Below are positions 1 to 11,241 of a stretch of DNA of 64,000 bases, one piece after another (the stretch's first letter is position 1; the number at the start of each line of letters is the position of its first letter). The position numbers and the translations under genes are program-made. Source of the DNA: Ignavibacteriota bacterium (GTDB lineage Bacteria; Bacteroidota; Ignavibacteria; UBA10030; SZUA-254). The notes beneath the pieces were generated by a model. That model ran no database searches, was not told where the DNA came from, and worked only from the letters and a program-made list of their open reading frames with translations. The stretch spans positions 62,001 through 126,000 of the forward strand of contig JANYJZ010000032.1 of NCBI GenBank assembly GCA_025358305.1. The letters run 5' to 3'.

Positions 1-3033
<3,033 letters not shown>

Positions 3034-3048
3034 GCATTCGCTCCATTC

Positions 3049-6000
3049 TTATTCAATCTTGATGTCGAGGCCGAGGCCCATGAGTTCGCGGACGAGCACG
3101 TTGAACGATTCGGGGACGTTCGGTTCCGGCAAATTATCTCCCTTCACGATGGCTTCATAGAGCTTCGCGCGTCCGTAGACGTCGTCGCTCTTCACCGTGA
3201 GGATCTCCTGAAGGATGTTCGCGGCGCCGTACGCCTCGAGCGCCCATACCTCCATCTCTCCGAAGCGCTGGCCGCCGAACTGGGCCTTGCCTCCGAGGGG
3301 CTGCTGCGTGATGAGGGAGTACGGTCCGATAGAACGCGCGTGGATCTTGTCGTCGACGAGGTGCGAGAGCTTCATCATATAGATCTGGCCCACCGTCACC
3401 TCCTGGTCGAAGCGTTCGCCGGAGCGGCCGTCGATGAGGATGGTCTTCGAGTTCGTGGCAAGACCCGCCTTCACCATCTCCTGCTGCACCTCCTCCCAGC
3501 TTGCGCCGTCGAAGATGGGGGTCGCGTACTTCACACCGAGCCGTTTGCCGGCCCAGCCGAGCGCCGTTTCAAAGAGCTGGCCGAGGTTCATGCGCGACGG
3601 CACGCCCAACGGGTTGAGGACCATGTCGACCGGCGTCCCGTCGGGAAGGAACGGCATGTCCTCCTGCGGAACGATCTTCGCGACAACGCCCTTGTTGCCG
3701 TGACGGCCGGCCATCTTGTCGCCGACGGAGAGCTTGCGCTTCTTGGCGACGTAGACCTTGGCGAGTTGCACGATCCCCGAGGGGAGTTCGTCCCCGAGGA
3801 CGATCTTCGTCTTCTCGTGCTTGTAGAACTCCTCGATGTCGTTCTGCTTCTGGAAGAAGTTCTCGAAGATGCGCATGATGAGAACGTTCTTCTTCTTGTC
3901 TTCGACCCAGTCCTGCTTGTAGTTGAGCGATTCGATGTCCGCAAGGCCGGAGAACGTCTCCTCCTTGAGCATCGTCCCGCCGCGGATGACGAGATCGCCG
4001 TCCGTGCTCCGGATGCCGGCGGACTTCTCGCCGTCGAGAAGGATGCCGAGTTTCTTCCAGAGCTTCTCGGTGTTCTCCTTCACCGACTTCTTGTGGGCGC
4101 GGTCGAGCTGCTCGGTGAGGCGCTTGTCCTCCTTCTTCGATTCCGAATCCTTCTTCTTGCGGCTGAAGAGCTTCGTGGCAATGACGATGCCCTTCATGCC
4201 CGGCGGAGCCTTGAGCGAGGCATCCTTGACGTCGCCGGCCTTTTCGCCGAAGATCGCCTTGAGGAGCTTCTCTTCGGGGGTCGACTCGGTCTCGCCCTTC
4301 GGGGTGATCTTGCCGATGAGGATGTCCCCTTCGACGACCTCTGCTCCGACGCGGATGACGCCGTTCTCGTCGAGGTCCTTCACGGCGTCCTCGCTCACGT
4401 TCGGGATCTCGCGCGTGAGCTCCTCTTCGCCGCGCTTGGTATCGCGGACCTGAAGTTCGAACTCCTCGATGTGGAGGGAGGTGAAGACGTCCTCCGCCAC
4501 GGAGCGCTCGTTCACGACGATGGCGTCCTCAAAGTTGTATCCTCTCCAGGGCATGAACGCCACCAGGATGTTGCGGCCGAGGGCGAGCTCGCCCTTCTCG
4601 GTCGCGCAGCCGTCGGCGAGGATCTCGCCTTTCTTGACGCGCTGGCCCGGCTTCACGATGGCCCGCTGGTTGATGGCGGTGTCCTGGTTCGTGCGGAAGA
4701 ACTTCACCAGGTGGTACTCGACGCGCTTCTTGTCCTCGAATGAGACGAGCGCCTCGGTGTTCGACTCGTCGATGTCGTAATTGACGACGATGGTGTTCGA
4801 ATCGACGTAATCCACGACGCCATTGCGTTCGGCAACGATCATCGTGCGCGCGTCGCGGGCGATCTTCTCTTCGAGCCCTGTCCCCACGATGGGGGCCTGG
4901 GGCCGCAGAAGCGGCACGGCCTGGCGCTGCATGTTCGAGCCCATGAGGGCGCGGTTCGCGTCATCATGCTCGAGGAACGGGATGAGGGCCGCGGCGGCGC
5001 TGACGATCTGCGACGGGGCGACGTCGATGTACTGCGCGTCCTCCGGCTTCACCAGCGCGTAATCGCTCTGGATGCGCGCCTTGATCTTCTCCTCGGAGAA
5101 CCTTCCCTTGTCGTCGACGGCGGCGTTCGCCTGCGCGATCGTGTAAATGTCCTCTTTCTCGGCCGTCATGTACTCCAGTTCGTCGGTGACGCGGCCGTTC
5201 TTCATCTTGCGGTACGGGGTCTCGATGAACCCGAACTCGTTGACGTGGGCATGGATGCAGAGCGACGAGATAAGGCCGATGTTCGGGCCTTCGGGGGTCT
5301 CGATCGGGCAGAGCCGTCCGTAGTGCGTGTAGTGCACGTCGCGCACCTCGAAGCCAGCGCGTTCGCGCGTCAACCCGCCCGGTCCGAGCGCGGACATACG
5401 GCGCTTGTGGGTGATCTCCGCCAGAGGGTTGGTCTGGTCCATGAATTGCGACAGCTGGTTCGTGCCGAAGAACGCGTTGATGACGCTCGTGATCGTCCGG
5501 GCGTTGACGAGGTCCTGGGGCGTGACCTTTTCCTGGTCCCGCAAGCTCAAGCGCTCGCGGATCGTGCGGGCCATCCGAGCCAGGCCGATATTGAACTGCT
5601 GGCCGATCTGCTCGCCCACGGTTCGGACGCGCCGGTTCCCGAGGTGATCGATGTCGTCGACCGTCTTCTTCCCCTGCTGGAGGTCGATGAGATAGTTGAT
5701 GATCGCGATGATGTCTTCCTTCGTGAGCGTCGTGGTCGTCACCGGGATCGTCAAGGTGAGCTTCGCGTTCATGCGGTACCGGCCGACGTCGCCGAGGTCG
5801 TAGCGTTTCTCGTTGAAGAAGAGGCGCTCGAGGAGGTTCTTCGCCGTCTCCAGATCGGGCGCTTCCCCGGACCGGAGCTGCTGGTAGATCGCGTTGAGGG
5901 CCTCTTCGTTCGAACGCGCGGTGTCCTTCTGGATGGTGTTCGCAATGACGGAGCTCTCGCCGACGCCCTCATACTTCAGGAACCGTATCTTCTTGATCTC

Positions 6001-6825
6001 GGACTTCTTCACCTTCTTCATGAGCTCTTCGGTGAACTCGGCATCCTTGTTGACGAACACCTCGCCCGTCTTCTTGTCGAAGACGTCCGAGCAGACGATG
6101 CGGCCGATGTAGTCCTTCATCGTCACCTTGTGCGGATCGACCTCCTCGACAAGGTTGAAGAGCTGGAGGATCTCGTCATCCGAGGAGTATCCCAGAGCTC
6201 GGAGGAGCGTCGTAACGGGGAATTTCTTCTTCCGGTCGATGTAGACGTACATGACGTTGCTGATATCGGTGGTGAACTCCACCCACGACCCCCGAAACGG
6301 TATGACGCGCGCGGAATAGATCGACATCCCGTTGGGATGGACCGACTCGTCGAAGAAGACGCCGGGCGAGCGGTGGAGCTGGCTCACGACGACGCGCTCG
6401 GCGCCGTTGATGATGTACGTGCCGCGGTGCGTCATCATCGGGAGGTTGCCGAGGTAGACTTCCTGCTCGACCGTGTCGACGTAGCTCTTGCCGTCGTCGC
6501 TCTTCGTCGAGAGCCGGAGCTTCGCCTTCAAAGGAACGGCGTACGTCAGGCCGCGCTCCTGGCACTCGATGACGGAGTACTTCGGCTTTTCCACGTAGTA
6601 CTCGACGAACTCGAGGATGTAGTTCTCACGGGCGTCCGTGATCGGGAAGTTCATCTTGAAGATCTGCTGGAGGCCGCGGTTCTCGCGCTTCTCCGGCGCG
6701 GTCGTGGCTTGGAGGAAGCTGTCCCACGATTCGATCTGGACGTTCAACAGGTCAGGATACTCAACGACCGCGGGAATGTTGCCGAAGGAGATGCGGCCGT
6801 TGGAATGATTGTTTTGCGTTTTCAA
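3049..6825 (-). CDS. rpoB: DNA-directed RNA polymerase subunit beta
   Basis: The second-largest core polymerase subunit, full length at about 1258 residues and typical of the family. Hallmarks are the FMDQTNPLAE fork/rifampicin region with the RRMSALGPGG segment, the GRHGNKGVV block and the C-terminal GGKAQFGGQRFGEMEVWALE segment that contacts beta'. I place the start at a TTG at 6825 (MKTQNNHSNGRISF...), which has a GGGTGA ribosome site about 5 bases upstream and brings the protein to the usual RpoB beginning. A longer reading to an ATG at 6897 would add 24 residues (MPASAQRSRAN...) that do not look like RpoB. It lies between rplL and rpoC. The 285-base gap upstream contains two hairpins that probably attenuate or process the transcript. 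Confidence 0.97.
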   Translation of the reverse strand: MKTQNNHSNGRISFGNIPAVVEYPDLLNVQIESWDSFLQATTAPEKRENRGLQQIFKMNFPITDARENYILEFVEYYVEKPKYSVIECQERGLTYAVPLKAKLRLSTKSDDGKSYVDTVEQEVYLGNLPMMTHRGTYIINGAERVVVSQLHRSPGVFFDESVHPNGMSIYSARVIPFRGSWVEFTTDISNVMYVYIDRKKKFPVTTLLRALGYSSDDEILQLFNLVEEVDPHKVTMKDYIGRIVCSDVFDKKTGEVFVNKDAEFTEELMKKVKKSEIKKIRFLKYEGVGESSVIANTIQKDTARSNEEALNAIYQQLRSGEAPDLETAKNLLERLFFNEKRYDLGDVGRYRMNAKLTLTIPVTTTTLTKEDIIAIINYLIDLQQGKKTVDDIDHLGNRRVRTVGEQIGQQFNIGLARMARTIRERLSLRDQEKVTPQDLVNARTITSVINAFFGTNQLSQFMDQTNPLAEITHKRRMSALGPGGLTRERAGFEVRDVHYTHYGRLCPIETPEGPNIGLISSLCIHAHVNEFGFIETPYRKMKNGRVTDELEYMTAEKEDIYTIAQANAAVDDKGRFSEEKIKARIQSDYALVKPEDAQYIDVAPSQIVSAAAALIPFLEHDDANRALMGSNMQRQAVPLLRPQAPIVGTGLEEKIARDARTMIVAERNGVVDYVDSNTIVVNYDIDESNTEALVSFEDKKRVEYHLVKFFRTNQDTAINQRAIVKPGQRVKKGEILADGCATEKGELALGRNILVAFMPWRGYNFEDAIVVNERSVAEDVFTSLHIEEFELQVRDTKRGEEELTREIPNVSEDAVKDLDENGVIRVGAEVVEGDILIGKITPKGETESTPEEKLLKAIFGEKAGDVKDASLKAPPGMKGIVIATKLFSRKKKDSESKKEDKRLTEQLDRAHKKSVKENTEKLWKKLGILLDGEKSAGIRSTDGDLVIRGGTMLKEETFSGLADIESLNYKQDWVEDKKKNVLIMRIFENFFQKQNDIEEFYKHEKTKIVLGDELPSGIVQLAKVYVAKKRKLSVGDKMAGRHGNKGVVAKIVPQEDMPFLPDGTPVDMVLNPLGVPSRMNLGQLFETALGWAGKRLGVKYATPIFDGASWEEVQQEMVKAGLATNSKTILIDGRSGERFDQEVTVGQIYMMKLSHLVDDKIHARSIGPYSLITQQPLGGKAQFGGQRFGEMEVWALEAYGAANILQEILTVKSDDVYGRAKLYEAIVKGDNLPEPNVPESFNVLVRELMGLGLDIKIE

Positions 6826-6962
6826 CGATATCACCCTTTTAATATTGAACACGGACCCGGGCCCGTTCGCGCGTGAGCGCTGTGCGGAAGCGGGCAACGA
6901 AAAGCGACGTTCTTGAGCTCGAACCTGAGGTGGAGTGAAGCATCCCCGAAGAAAACAGCAAA

Positions 6963-6992
6963 CCGATAATCAGTGTTACCACTGATTATCGG
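6963..6992 (-). promoter_or_regulatory. Perfect hairpin in the rplL-rpoB gap (attenuator or processing site)
   Basis: CCGATAATCAGTG and its exact complement form a 13-bp stem around a 4-base loop. Read in the direction of transcription it is followed by a loosely T-rich stretch (TTTGCTGTTTTCTTC). It sits between rplL and rpoB, the place where E. coli has a partial terminator and an RNase III processing site. The structure is read directly from the sequence. The function is inferred from position. Confidence 0.6.
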
Positions 6993-7067
6993 CGCTGTCG
7001 CTATGGGTGTACCGTACGGAACCTCGTCATGCGCTATCGGATTACTGAAGAAATCGAGTAACGAACG

Positions 7068-7086
7068 CACCGGAGGCCGTCCGGTG
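7068..7086 (-). promoter_or_regulatory. Second short hairpin just downstream of rplL
   Basis: CACCGGA and TCCGGTG form a perfect 7-bp stem around 5 bases, 24 bases after the rplL stop. The bases that follow on the transcribed strand are only mildly T-rich. It may be part of the same attenuation or processing region as the 13-bp hairpin near 6980. Confidence 0.35.
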
Positions 7087-7110
7087 ATGAAGACGTCAGA
7101 CGTCGTGAAC

Positions 7111-7494
<384 letters not shown>

Positions 7495-7545
7495 GGGTGT
7501 TCTCCTTTTGTTCTATACGTTGATGGACCGTGTGTGAAAGAGCCG

Positions 7546-8067
7546 TTAGGCTGCTTTTTGTTTTTCGATCGCGTCGATGACGCTCACCAGATCGCGCATG
7601 ACCGCGTTGATCGCCCCGACGATGCCCTGAGCAGGCGCCTGGATCGTTCCCAGGATGCCGGCGATGATCTCGGACCGGGACGGAAGCTTCGCGATCTCGT
7701 CGAGACGCGAGCCGTCGAACACCTCGTGCTCGATGACGCAGACCTTCAAGGTCAGCTTCTCGTTCTTTTCGCGGAACTTCTTGATGATGCGCGCCGGGGC
7801 GACGGGATCGTCGTACCCGAAAGCGATCGCGGTCGGTCGTTCCAGCCGGTCGAGCACTGAATCGTACCCCGTGACGCTTTCGAGGGCCTTGCGCGCGAGC
7901 GTGTTCTTGACGACCTGATAGCCGACGTTGGACTTCCGGAATTCCCGGCGGAGCTCGTTGATCTGCTCAACCGTGATGCCGGTGAAGTCCGCAAAGTACA
8001 AGCCCTTCGCGCGAGCGACCTTCTCTTTCACCTCTGCGATGATCTGTTCTTTTTCAGAACGTTTCAT
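7546..8067 (-). CDS. rplJ: 50S ribosomal protein L10
   Basis: The stalk base protein that binds 23S rRNA and carries the L7/L12 dimers on its C-terminal helix. It has 173 residues. The N-terminal part has the family pattern (KSNVGYQVVKNTLARKAL) and the C-terminal helix ends VIDAIEKQKAA. The ATG at 8067 opens MKRSEKEQIIAEVKEKVA. In many bacteria L10 with L12 represses its own operon by binding the leader upstream of this gene. The roughly 100-base rplA-rplJ gap can fold in a way that fits this. Confidence 0.98.
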   Translation of the reverse strand: MKRSEKEQIIAEVKEKVARAKGLYFADFTGITVEQINELRREFRKSNVGYQVVKNTLARKALESVTGYDSVLDRLERPTAIAFGYDDPVAPARIIKKFREKNEKLTLKVCVIEHEVFDGSRLDEIAKLPSRSEIIAGILGTIQAPAQGIVGAINAVMRDLVSVIDAIEKQKAA

Positions 8068-8085
8068 GTATTCCTCGTGATTTAG

Positions 8086-8165
8086 ATGTGCCCTCTGAGA
8101 AGCCCCCGGACGAGCGTGCCGCCGAGGCAGAGAACGGTAATGGTTCGTGCGTGCGTAATAATCGT
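8086..8165 (-). promoter_or_regulatory. Possible L10 autoregulatory leader upstream of rplJ
   Basis: The transcribed strand of the rplA-rplJ gap can pair CTCTG with CAGAG and CCTCGG with CCGGGG in one interrupted stem, with the loop holding CGGCACGCTCGT. L10 leaders in other phyla occupy exactly this position. I did not see a full match to the consensus kink-turn, so this is a positional and folding guess. Confidence 0.3.
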
Positions 8166-8169
8166 GTGT

Positions 8170-8865
8170 TTAGTGCGCGCCGGCCGCCGTGCGGTCGACG
8201 TGCACGCCGGGTCCCATCGTGCTCGAAAGGCAGATGCTCTTCACGTACTGCCCTTTCGACGATGCCGGCTTGATCCTCATGACGGTGCCGAGGAACGCGT
8301 TGATGTTGTCGACGAGCTTCGCAGCGTCGAAGTCCGCCTTGCCGACCTGGGCGTGGACGATGCCCGCTTTGTCGACCCGAAATTCGATCTTGCCCGCCTT
8401 CACTTCTTTGACGGCCTTCGCGACGTCCGCGGTGACCGTGCCGCTCTTCGGGTTCGGCATGAGCCCGCGAGGTCCGAGGACCTTGCCGAGCTTGCCGAGT
8501 TCACCCATGACGTCCGGCGTGGCGATGATGACGTCGATGTCCGCCCAGCCCTGCTGGATCTTCGTGAGGTAGTCCTGGAATCCGGCGTGGTCCGCTCCGG
8601 CGGCCTTCGCCTCTTCGTCCTTCGGCGGCTTCGCGATGACGAGGACCCGGACGGCCTTGCCGATGCCGTGAGGGAGCGCGACGGTGCCGCGGACGGCCTG
8701 GTCGGCCTTCTTCGGATCGACGCCCAAACGGATCGCGATGTCGACCGATTCGTTGAACTTCGCCGACGCCCCGTCCTTCACCCGGGCGACGGCTTCTTCA
8801 AGAGTGTAGAGCTTCTTCTCGTCGACCTTCTTCGAGGCCGCGGTGTATCGTTTGCTACGTGCCAT
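8170..8865 (-). CDS. rplA: 50S ribosomal protein L1
   Basis: Binds 23S rRNA at the E-site stalk and in many bacteria represses its own mRNA. It has 231 residues, the family norm. Recognisable segments are the N-terminal MARSKRYTAASKKVD, the GLMPNPKSGTVT signature and the C-terminal VKSICLSSTMGPGV block followed by a short tail. It lies between rplK and rplJ in the standard order. Confidence 0.98.
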   Translation of the reverse strand: MARSKRYTAASKKVDEKKLYTLEEAVARVKDGASAKFNESVDIAIRLGVDPKKADQAVRGTVALPHGIGKAVRVLVIAKPPKDEEAKAAGADHAGFQDYLTKIQQGWADIDVIIATPDVMGELGKLGKVLGPRGLMPNPKSGTVTADVAKAVKEVKAGKIEFRVDKAGIVHAQVGKADFDAAKLVDNINAFLGTVMRIKPASSKGQYVKSICLSSTMGPGVHVDRTAAGAH

Positions 8866-8955
8866 GGTTCGAGTTCCTTATGAATGTGGTGCAAGCGCCG
8901 GTTTTGCGAAAGGACACGCTGTCCCTCACGCGGCTCCCACGGGGTTTAAAAAAAA

Positions 8956-9378
8956 TCAGTCTTCGACAGTGATGCCCATGCTGCGGGCGGTGCCGGCGAT
9001 CATCGCCATCGCCGAATCGATGTTCGCGGCGTTGAGATCAGGCATCTTCAGTTCGGCGATCTCCCGAACCTGCTGACGTGTGACCTTGCCGACCTTCGTC
9101 CGGTTCGGTTCGCCGGATCCCTTCTCGACCTTCGCGGCCTTCGCCAGAAGGACGGCCGCGGGAGGCGTCTTCGTGATGAAGGTGAACGACTTGTCCGAGA
9201 AGACCGTGATGACGACCGGGATGATGAGGCCCTGCTTGTCCTGGGTGCGCGCGTTGAACTGCTTGCAGAACTCCATGATGTTCACGCCCTTCTGGCCCAA
9301 CGCGGGGCCGATCGGAGGGGCGGGGTTCGCCTGACCCGCGGGGATCTGCAGCTTGATGAATCCGGTTACTTTCTTCAT
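8956..9378 (-). CDS. rplK: 50S ribosomal protein L11
   Basis: A GTPase-centre protein bound to 23S rRNA near the L10/L12 stalk. It has 140 residues. The N-terminal domain shows [20 protein letters not shown] and [13 protein letters not shown], both strongly conserved. The C-terminal rRNA-binding domain ends with the MGITVED motif. The ATG is at 9378, 26 bases after nusG. Confidence 0.98.
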   Translation of the reverse strand: MKKVTGFIKLQIPAGQANPAPPIGPALGQKGVNIMEFCKQFNARTQDKQGLIIPVVITVFSDKSFTFITKTPPAAVLLAKAAKVEKGSGEPNRTKVGKVTRQQVREIAELKMPDLNAANIDSAMAMIAGTARSMGITVED

Positions 9379-9404
9379 GTCTAGTCTGCCTTACGATTAA
9401 AGTG

Positions 9405-9968
9405 TTATTTTTCGAGTTCGACCTGGTTGAAGTCCAGTTCGACCGGCGTCTTGCGGCCGAAGATGCTCACCATGACTTTCAGCTTCATCTTTTCTTCGTT
9501 GACGTCCTGGACGAAGCCGGTAAAATTGTTGAACGGGCCGTCGATGACCTTCACCGGTTCGCCGACGTGGAACGGGACCTCCATGACCTCGACGTCCTTG
9601 CGTTCCTCCATCCGGCCGATGAGGCGGCGTACTTCGTCGAACTGGAGGGGCACCGGCTCGCCGCGCGGGCCCACGAAGCTGATGACGCTCGGCGTATTGA
9701 GGATCATGTGCTTCGTCTCCTTGTCGAGCGTCGCCTCGACGAGGATGTAGCCGGGGAAGAACGTCTTCGTGCGGCTCTTCTTCTTCCCTTCTTTCACTTC
9801 GATGATCTTCTCGGACGGCACCATGACCGATGCGATCCGCTCTTCCCATCCGACGAGCTTCACCTCGTTCTCGAGGTGCGCCTTCACCTTGTTCTCATGA
9901 CCGGAGTAGGTCCGGACGGCGTACCATCTGCGCGTTGTCGTCGGCACGGCCACAGAAGCGTTCCTCAT
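9405..9968 (-). CDS. nusG: Transcription termination/antitermination factor NusG
   Basis: Bridges RNA polymerase with Rho or the ribosome. It has 187 residues. The NGN domain starts at RRWYAVRTYSGHENKVK and contains FFPGYILVEA. The KOW domain has EPVKVIDGPFNNFTGFV and VSIFGRKTPVELDF. The start is the ATG at 9968, which overlaps the secE stop in an ATGA, so translation is coupled. A longer upstream reading in this frame is the shadow of secE. Confidence 0.97.
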   Translation of the reverse strand: MRNASVAVPTTTRRWYAVRTYSGHENKVKAHLENEVKLVGWEERIASVMVPSEKIIEVKEGKKKSRTKTFFPGYILVEATLDKETKHMILNTPSVISFVGPRGEPVPLQFDEVRRLIGRMEERKDVEVMEVPFHVGEPVKVIDGPFNNFTGFVQDVNEEKMKLKVMVSIFGRKTPVELDFNQVELEK

Positions 9969-10147
9969 TGAATGATCTTCAGGAGGTTGCTCACGACCCA
10001 GTCGGCGCCGAAGACGAACACGGCAATGACGCCGCAGACGACCAAGACGACGACCGTCGACTCGCGGAGCTCTTCCGGGCGCGGCCACGTGACCTTCTTC
10101 ATCTCCTTCACCACATCGGTGAAGAAGCCAATGATCTTTTCTTTCAT
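9965..10147 (-). CDS. secE: Preprotein translocase subunit SecE
   Basis: The small essential clamp of the SecYEG channel in the inner membrane. It has 60 residues in the short one-helix form. The amphipathic segment VVKEMKKVTWPRPEELREST is followed by a single membrane helix (VVVLVVCGVIAVFVF). The start is the ATG at 10147, with an AAGGA ribosome site about 7 bases upstream. An extension further upstream would run into tRNA-Trp and is rejected. The stop overlaps the nusG start. Confidence 0.96.
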   Translation of the reverse strand: MKEKIIGFFTDVVKEMKKVTWPRPEELRESTVVVLVVCGVIAVFVFGADWVVSNLLKIIQ

Positions 10148-10183
10148 TTCATGTCCTTTGAGATCTGCGATCCTACAATCCTG

Positions 10184-10257
10184 CACGTCAGGAGGGACTT
10201 GAACCCCCAACCTGCGGTTTTGGAGACCGCTGCTCTAGCCAATTGAGCTACTGACGT
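10184..10257 (-). tRNA. trnW: tRNA-Trp (anticodon CCA)
   Basis: A full cloverleaf can be drawn on the minus strand. The acceptor ACGTCAG pairs with CTGACGT, there is a D-arm with TAGCTCAATTGGCTAGAGC, the anticodon loop holds CCA, and the T-arm GGGGGTTCAAGTCCCTC is present. The 3' CCA is not encoded. It lies between rpmG and secE, its usual position in this cluster. Confidence 0.96.
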
Positions 10258-10265
10258 ATGCGTGA

Positions 10266-10415
10266 TTACTTCGTTTCTTTATGCGTGGTGTGCTTCGTGC
10301 ACCAGGCGCAGAATTTCTTGTACTCGACCCTGCCGGTCTGCTTCTTCTTGTTCTTCGTGGTGGTGTAGTTCCGCCGTTTGCAGTCGGTGCATTCTAACGT
10401 GATGATGTCGCGCAT
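10266..10415 (-). CDS. rpmG: 50S ribosomal protein L33
   Basis: A 49-residue zinc-ribbon type L33. It starts [17 protein letters not shown] and ends with [14 protein letters not shown], so both CxxC pairs are kept. An AAGGAG ribosome site stands 8 bases before the ATG at 10415. It sits between tRNA-Thr(GGT) and tRNA-Trp. In many bacteria a tuf gene lies in this same interval and it is absent here. Confidence 0.96.
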   Translation of the reverse strand: MRDIITLECTDCKRRNYTTTKNKKKQTGRVEYKKFCAWCTKHTTHKETK

Positions 10416-10454
10416 ATGTTCTTCTCCTTGACAAAATTTCCATGATCACAGCAG

Positions 10455-10527
10455 AGCTTGCGATCGGGATTGAACCGATGACCTCATCCTTACCAAGGAT
10501 GTGCTCTACCAACTGAGCTACGCAAGC
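10455..10527 (-). tRNA. trnT: tRNA-Thr (anticodon GGT)
   Basis: Minus-strand cloverleaf. The acceptor GCTTGCG pairs with CGCAAGC, the anticodon stem-loop CATCC-TTGGTAA-GGATG gives GGT, and the T-arm is ATCGGTTCAATCCCGAT. CCA is not encoded. It is the last tRNA before rpmG in the tRNA run. Confidence 0.95.
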
Positions 10528-10552
10528 ATTGGACCCAGCACTTTCTCGAGAG

Positions 10553-10625
10553 AGCGGGAGACGGGACTCGAACCCGCGACCAACAGCTTGGAAGGCTGTG
10601 ACTCTACCAACTGAGTTACTCCCGC
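10553..10625 (-). tRNA. trnG: tRNA-Gly (anticodon TCC)
   Basis: Minus-strand cloverleaf. The acceptor GCGGGAG pairs with CTCCCGC, the anticodon stem-loop is ACAGC-CTTCCAA-GCTGT, and the T-arm is GCGGGTTCGAGTCCCGT. CCA is not encoded. Only 25 bases separate it from tRNA-Thr(GGT). Confidence 0.95.
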
Positions 10626-10727
10626 ATGAACTCCGGCCGAAGGAACGGAGGGCGGAACTTCACGCGCAGACAATACCGCCGACCCACCCTACGAACGCCG
10701 CACGCGGGCGCACTTTCAAACTCTATG

Positions 10728-10810
10728 TGGGCAGGGGAGGATTTGAACCTCCGAAGGCCGAAGCCGACAGATTTACAGTCTGTTGCGTTTGACCACTTCG
10801 CTACCTGCCC
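10728..10810 (-). tRNA. trnY: tRNA-Tyr (anticodon GTA)
   Basis: Minus-strand class II tRNA of 83 bases with a long variable arm. The acceptor GGGCAGG pairs with CCTGCCC. The anticodon loop reads TGTAAAT, giving GTA, and the T-arm is GGAGGTTCAAATCCTCC. CCA is not encoded. Confidence 0.95.
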
Positions 10811-10920
10811 GCAACATGTGTAGTCTCGCTACCCCGTCACGTCTGACAAGAGCGACACCGTTTCTGCTTCGATCGTCGTCTCATCACTTGCGTCTGGCGA
10901 TAGTCCTGCCAATGCCGCAG

Positions 10921-10992
10921 AGCCGATGAGAGGATTTGAACCTCCAACCAGCTGATTACAAATCAGCTGCTCTACCGTTGAGCTACATCGGC
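10921..10992 (-). tRNA. trnT: tRNA-Thr (anticodon TGT)
   Basis: Minus-strand cloverleaf. The acceptor GCCGATG pairs with CATCGGC, the anticodon stem-loop GCTGA-TTTGTAA-TCAGC gives TGT, and the T-arm is GGAGGTTCAAATCCTCT. It is the first gene of the whole minus-strand operon, about 150 bases downstream of a strong promoter. Confidence 0.95.
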
Positions 10993-11140
10993 GAACATAC
11001 TGCAAAGACCTTCATGGCGGGCCGAAGCGCACAAAATGGCCACGTCAACGGCTAGCGCTCACCCATGGAAAGTCTTTGAAATTTCTTCAAATTCTGGGTT
11101 TTCCGTCGAATTGAGGCAGGCCTTCAATGTTTTAAGGCAC

Positions 11141-11170
11141 ATAATATAACATTTTTTCGCTTAATGTCAA
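11141..11170 (-). promoter_or_regulatory. Promoter of the tRNA-rpmG-secE-nusG-rpl-rpoBC operon
   Basis: The minus strand has a perfect -35 TTGACA (11165-11170). The -10 is TATATT at 11143-11148 with a 16-bp spacer, or overlapping TATTAT at 11141-11146 with 18 bp. It lies in the most AT-rich stretch of this part of the window. The 148 bases between it and the first tRNA hold no gene I can recognise. Confidence 0.75.
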
Positions 11171-11241
11171 ACAATTTTTGTGCCATGAAGCCTGTTCGGG
11201 CCTTCCAATGGGCCCCCGTTCGTTCGACCGAGGTGTCTTGG

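Noticed and set aside
4966-6876. Long plus-strand open frame (636 codons) opposite rpoB
   Set aside because: Antisense shadow of rpoB with the same skewed composition.
6831-7070. 79-codon minus-strand frame in the rplL-rpoB gap
   Set aside because: It crosses the 13-bp hairpin, has no ribosome site and ends inside the rpoB leader.
11186-11222. Inverted repeat GGGCC/GGCCC as a terminator for the DUF2723 gene
   Set aside because: Only a 5-bp stem with an 8-base loop and no T run.
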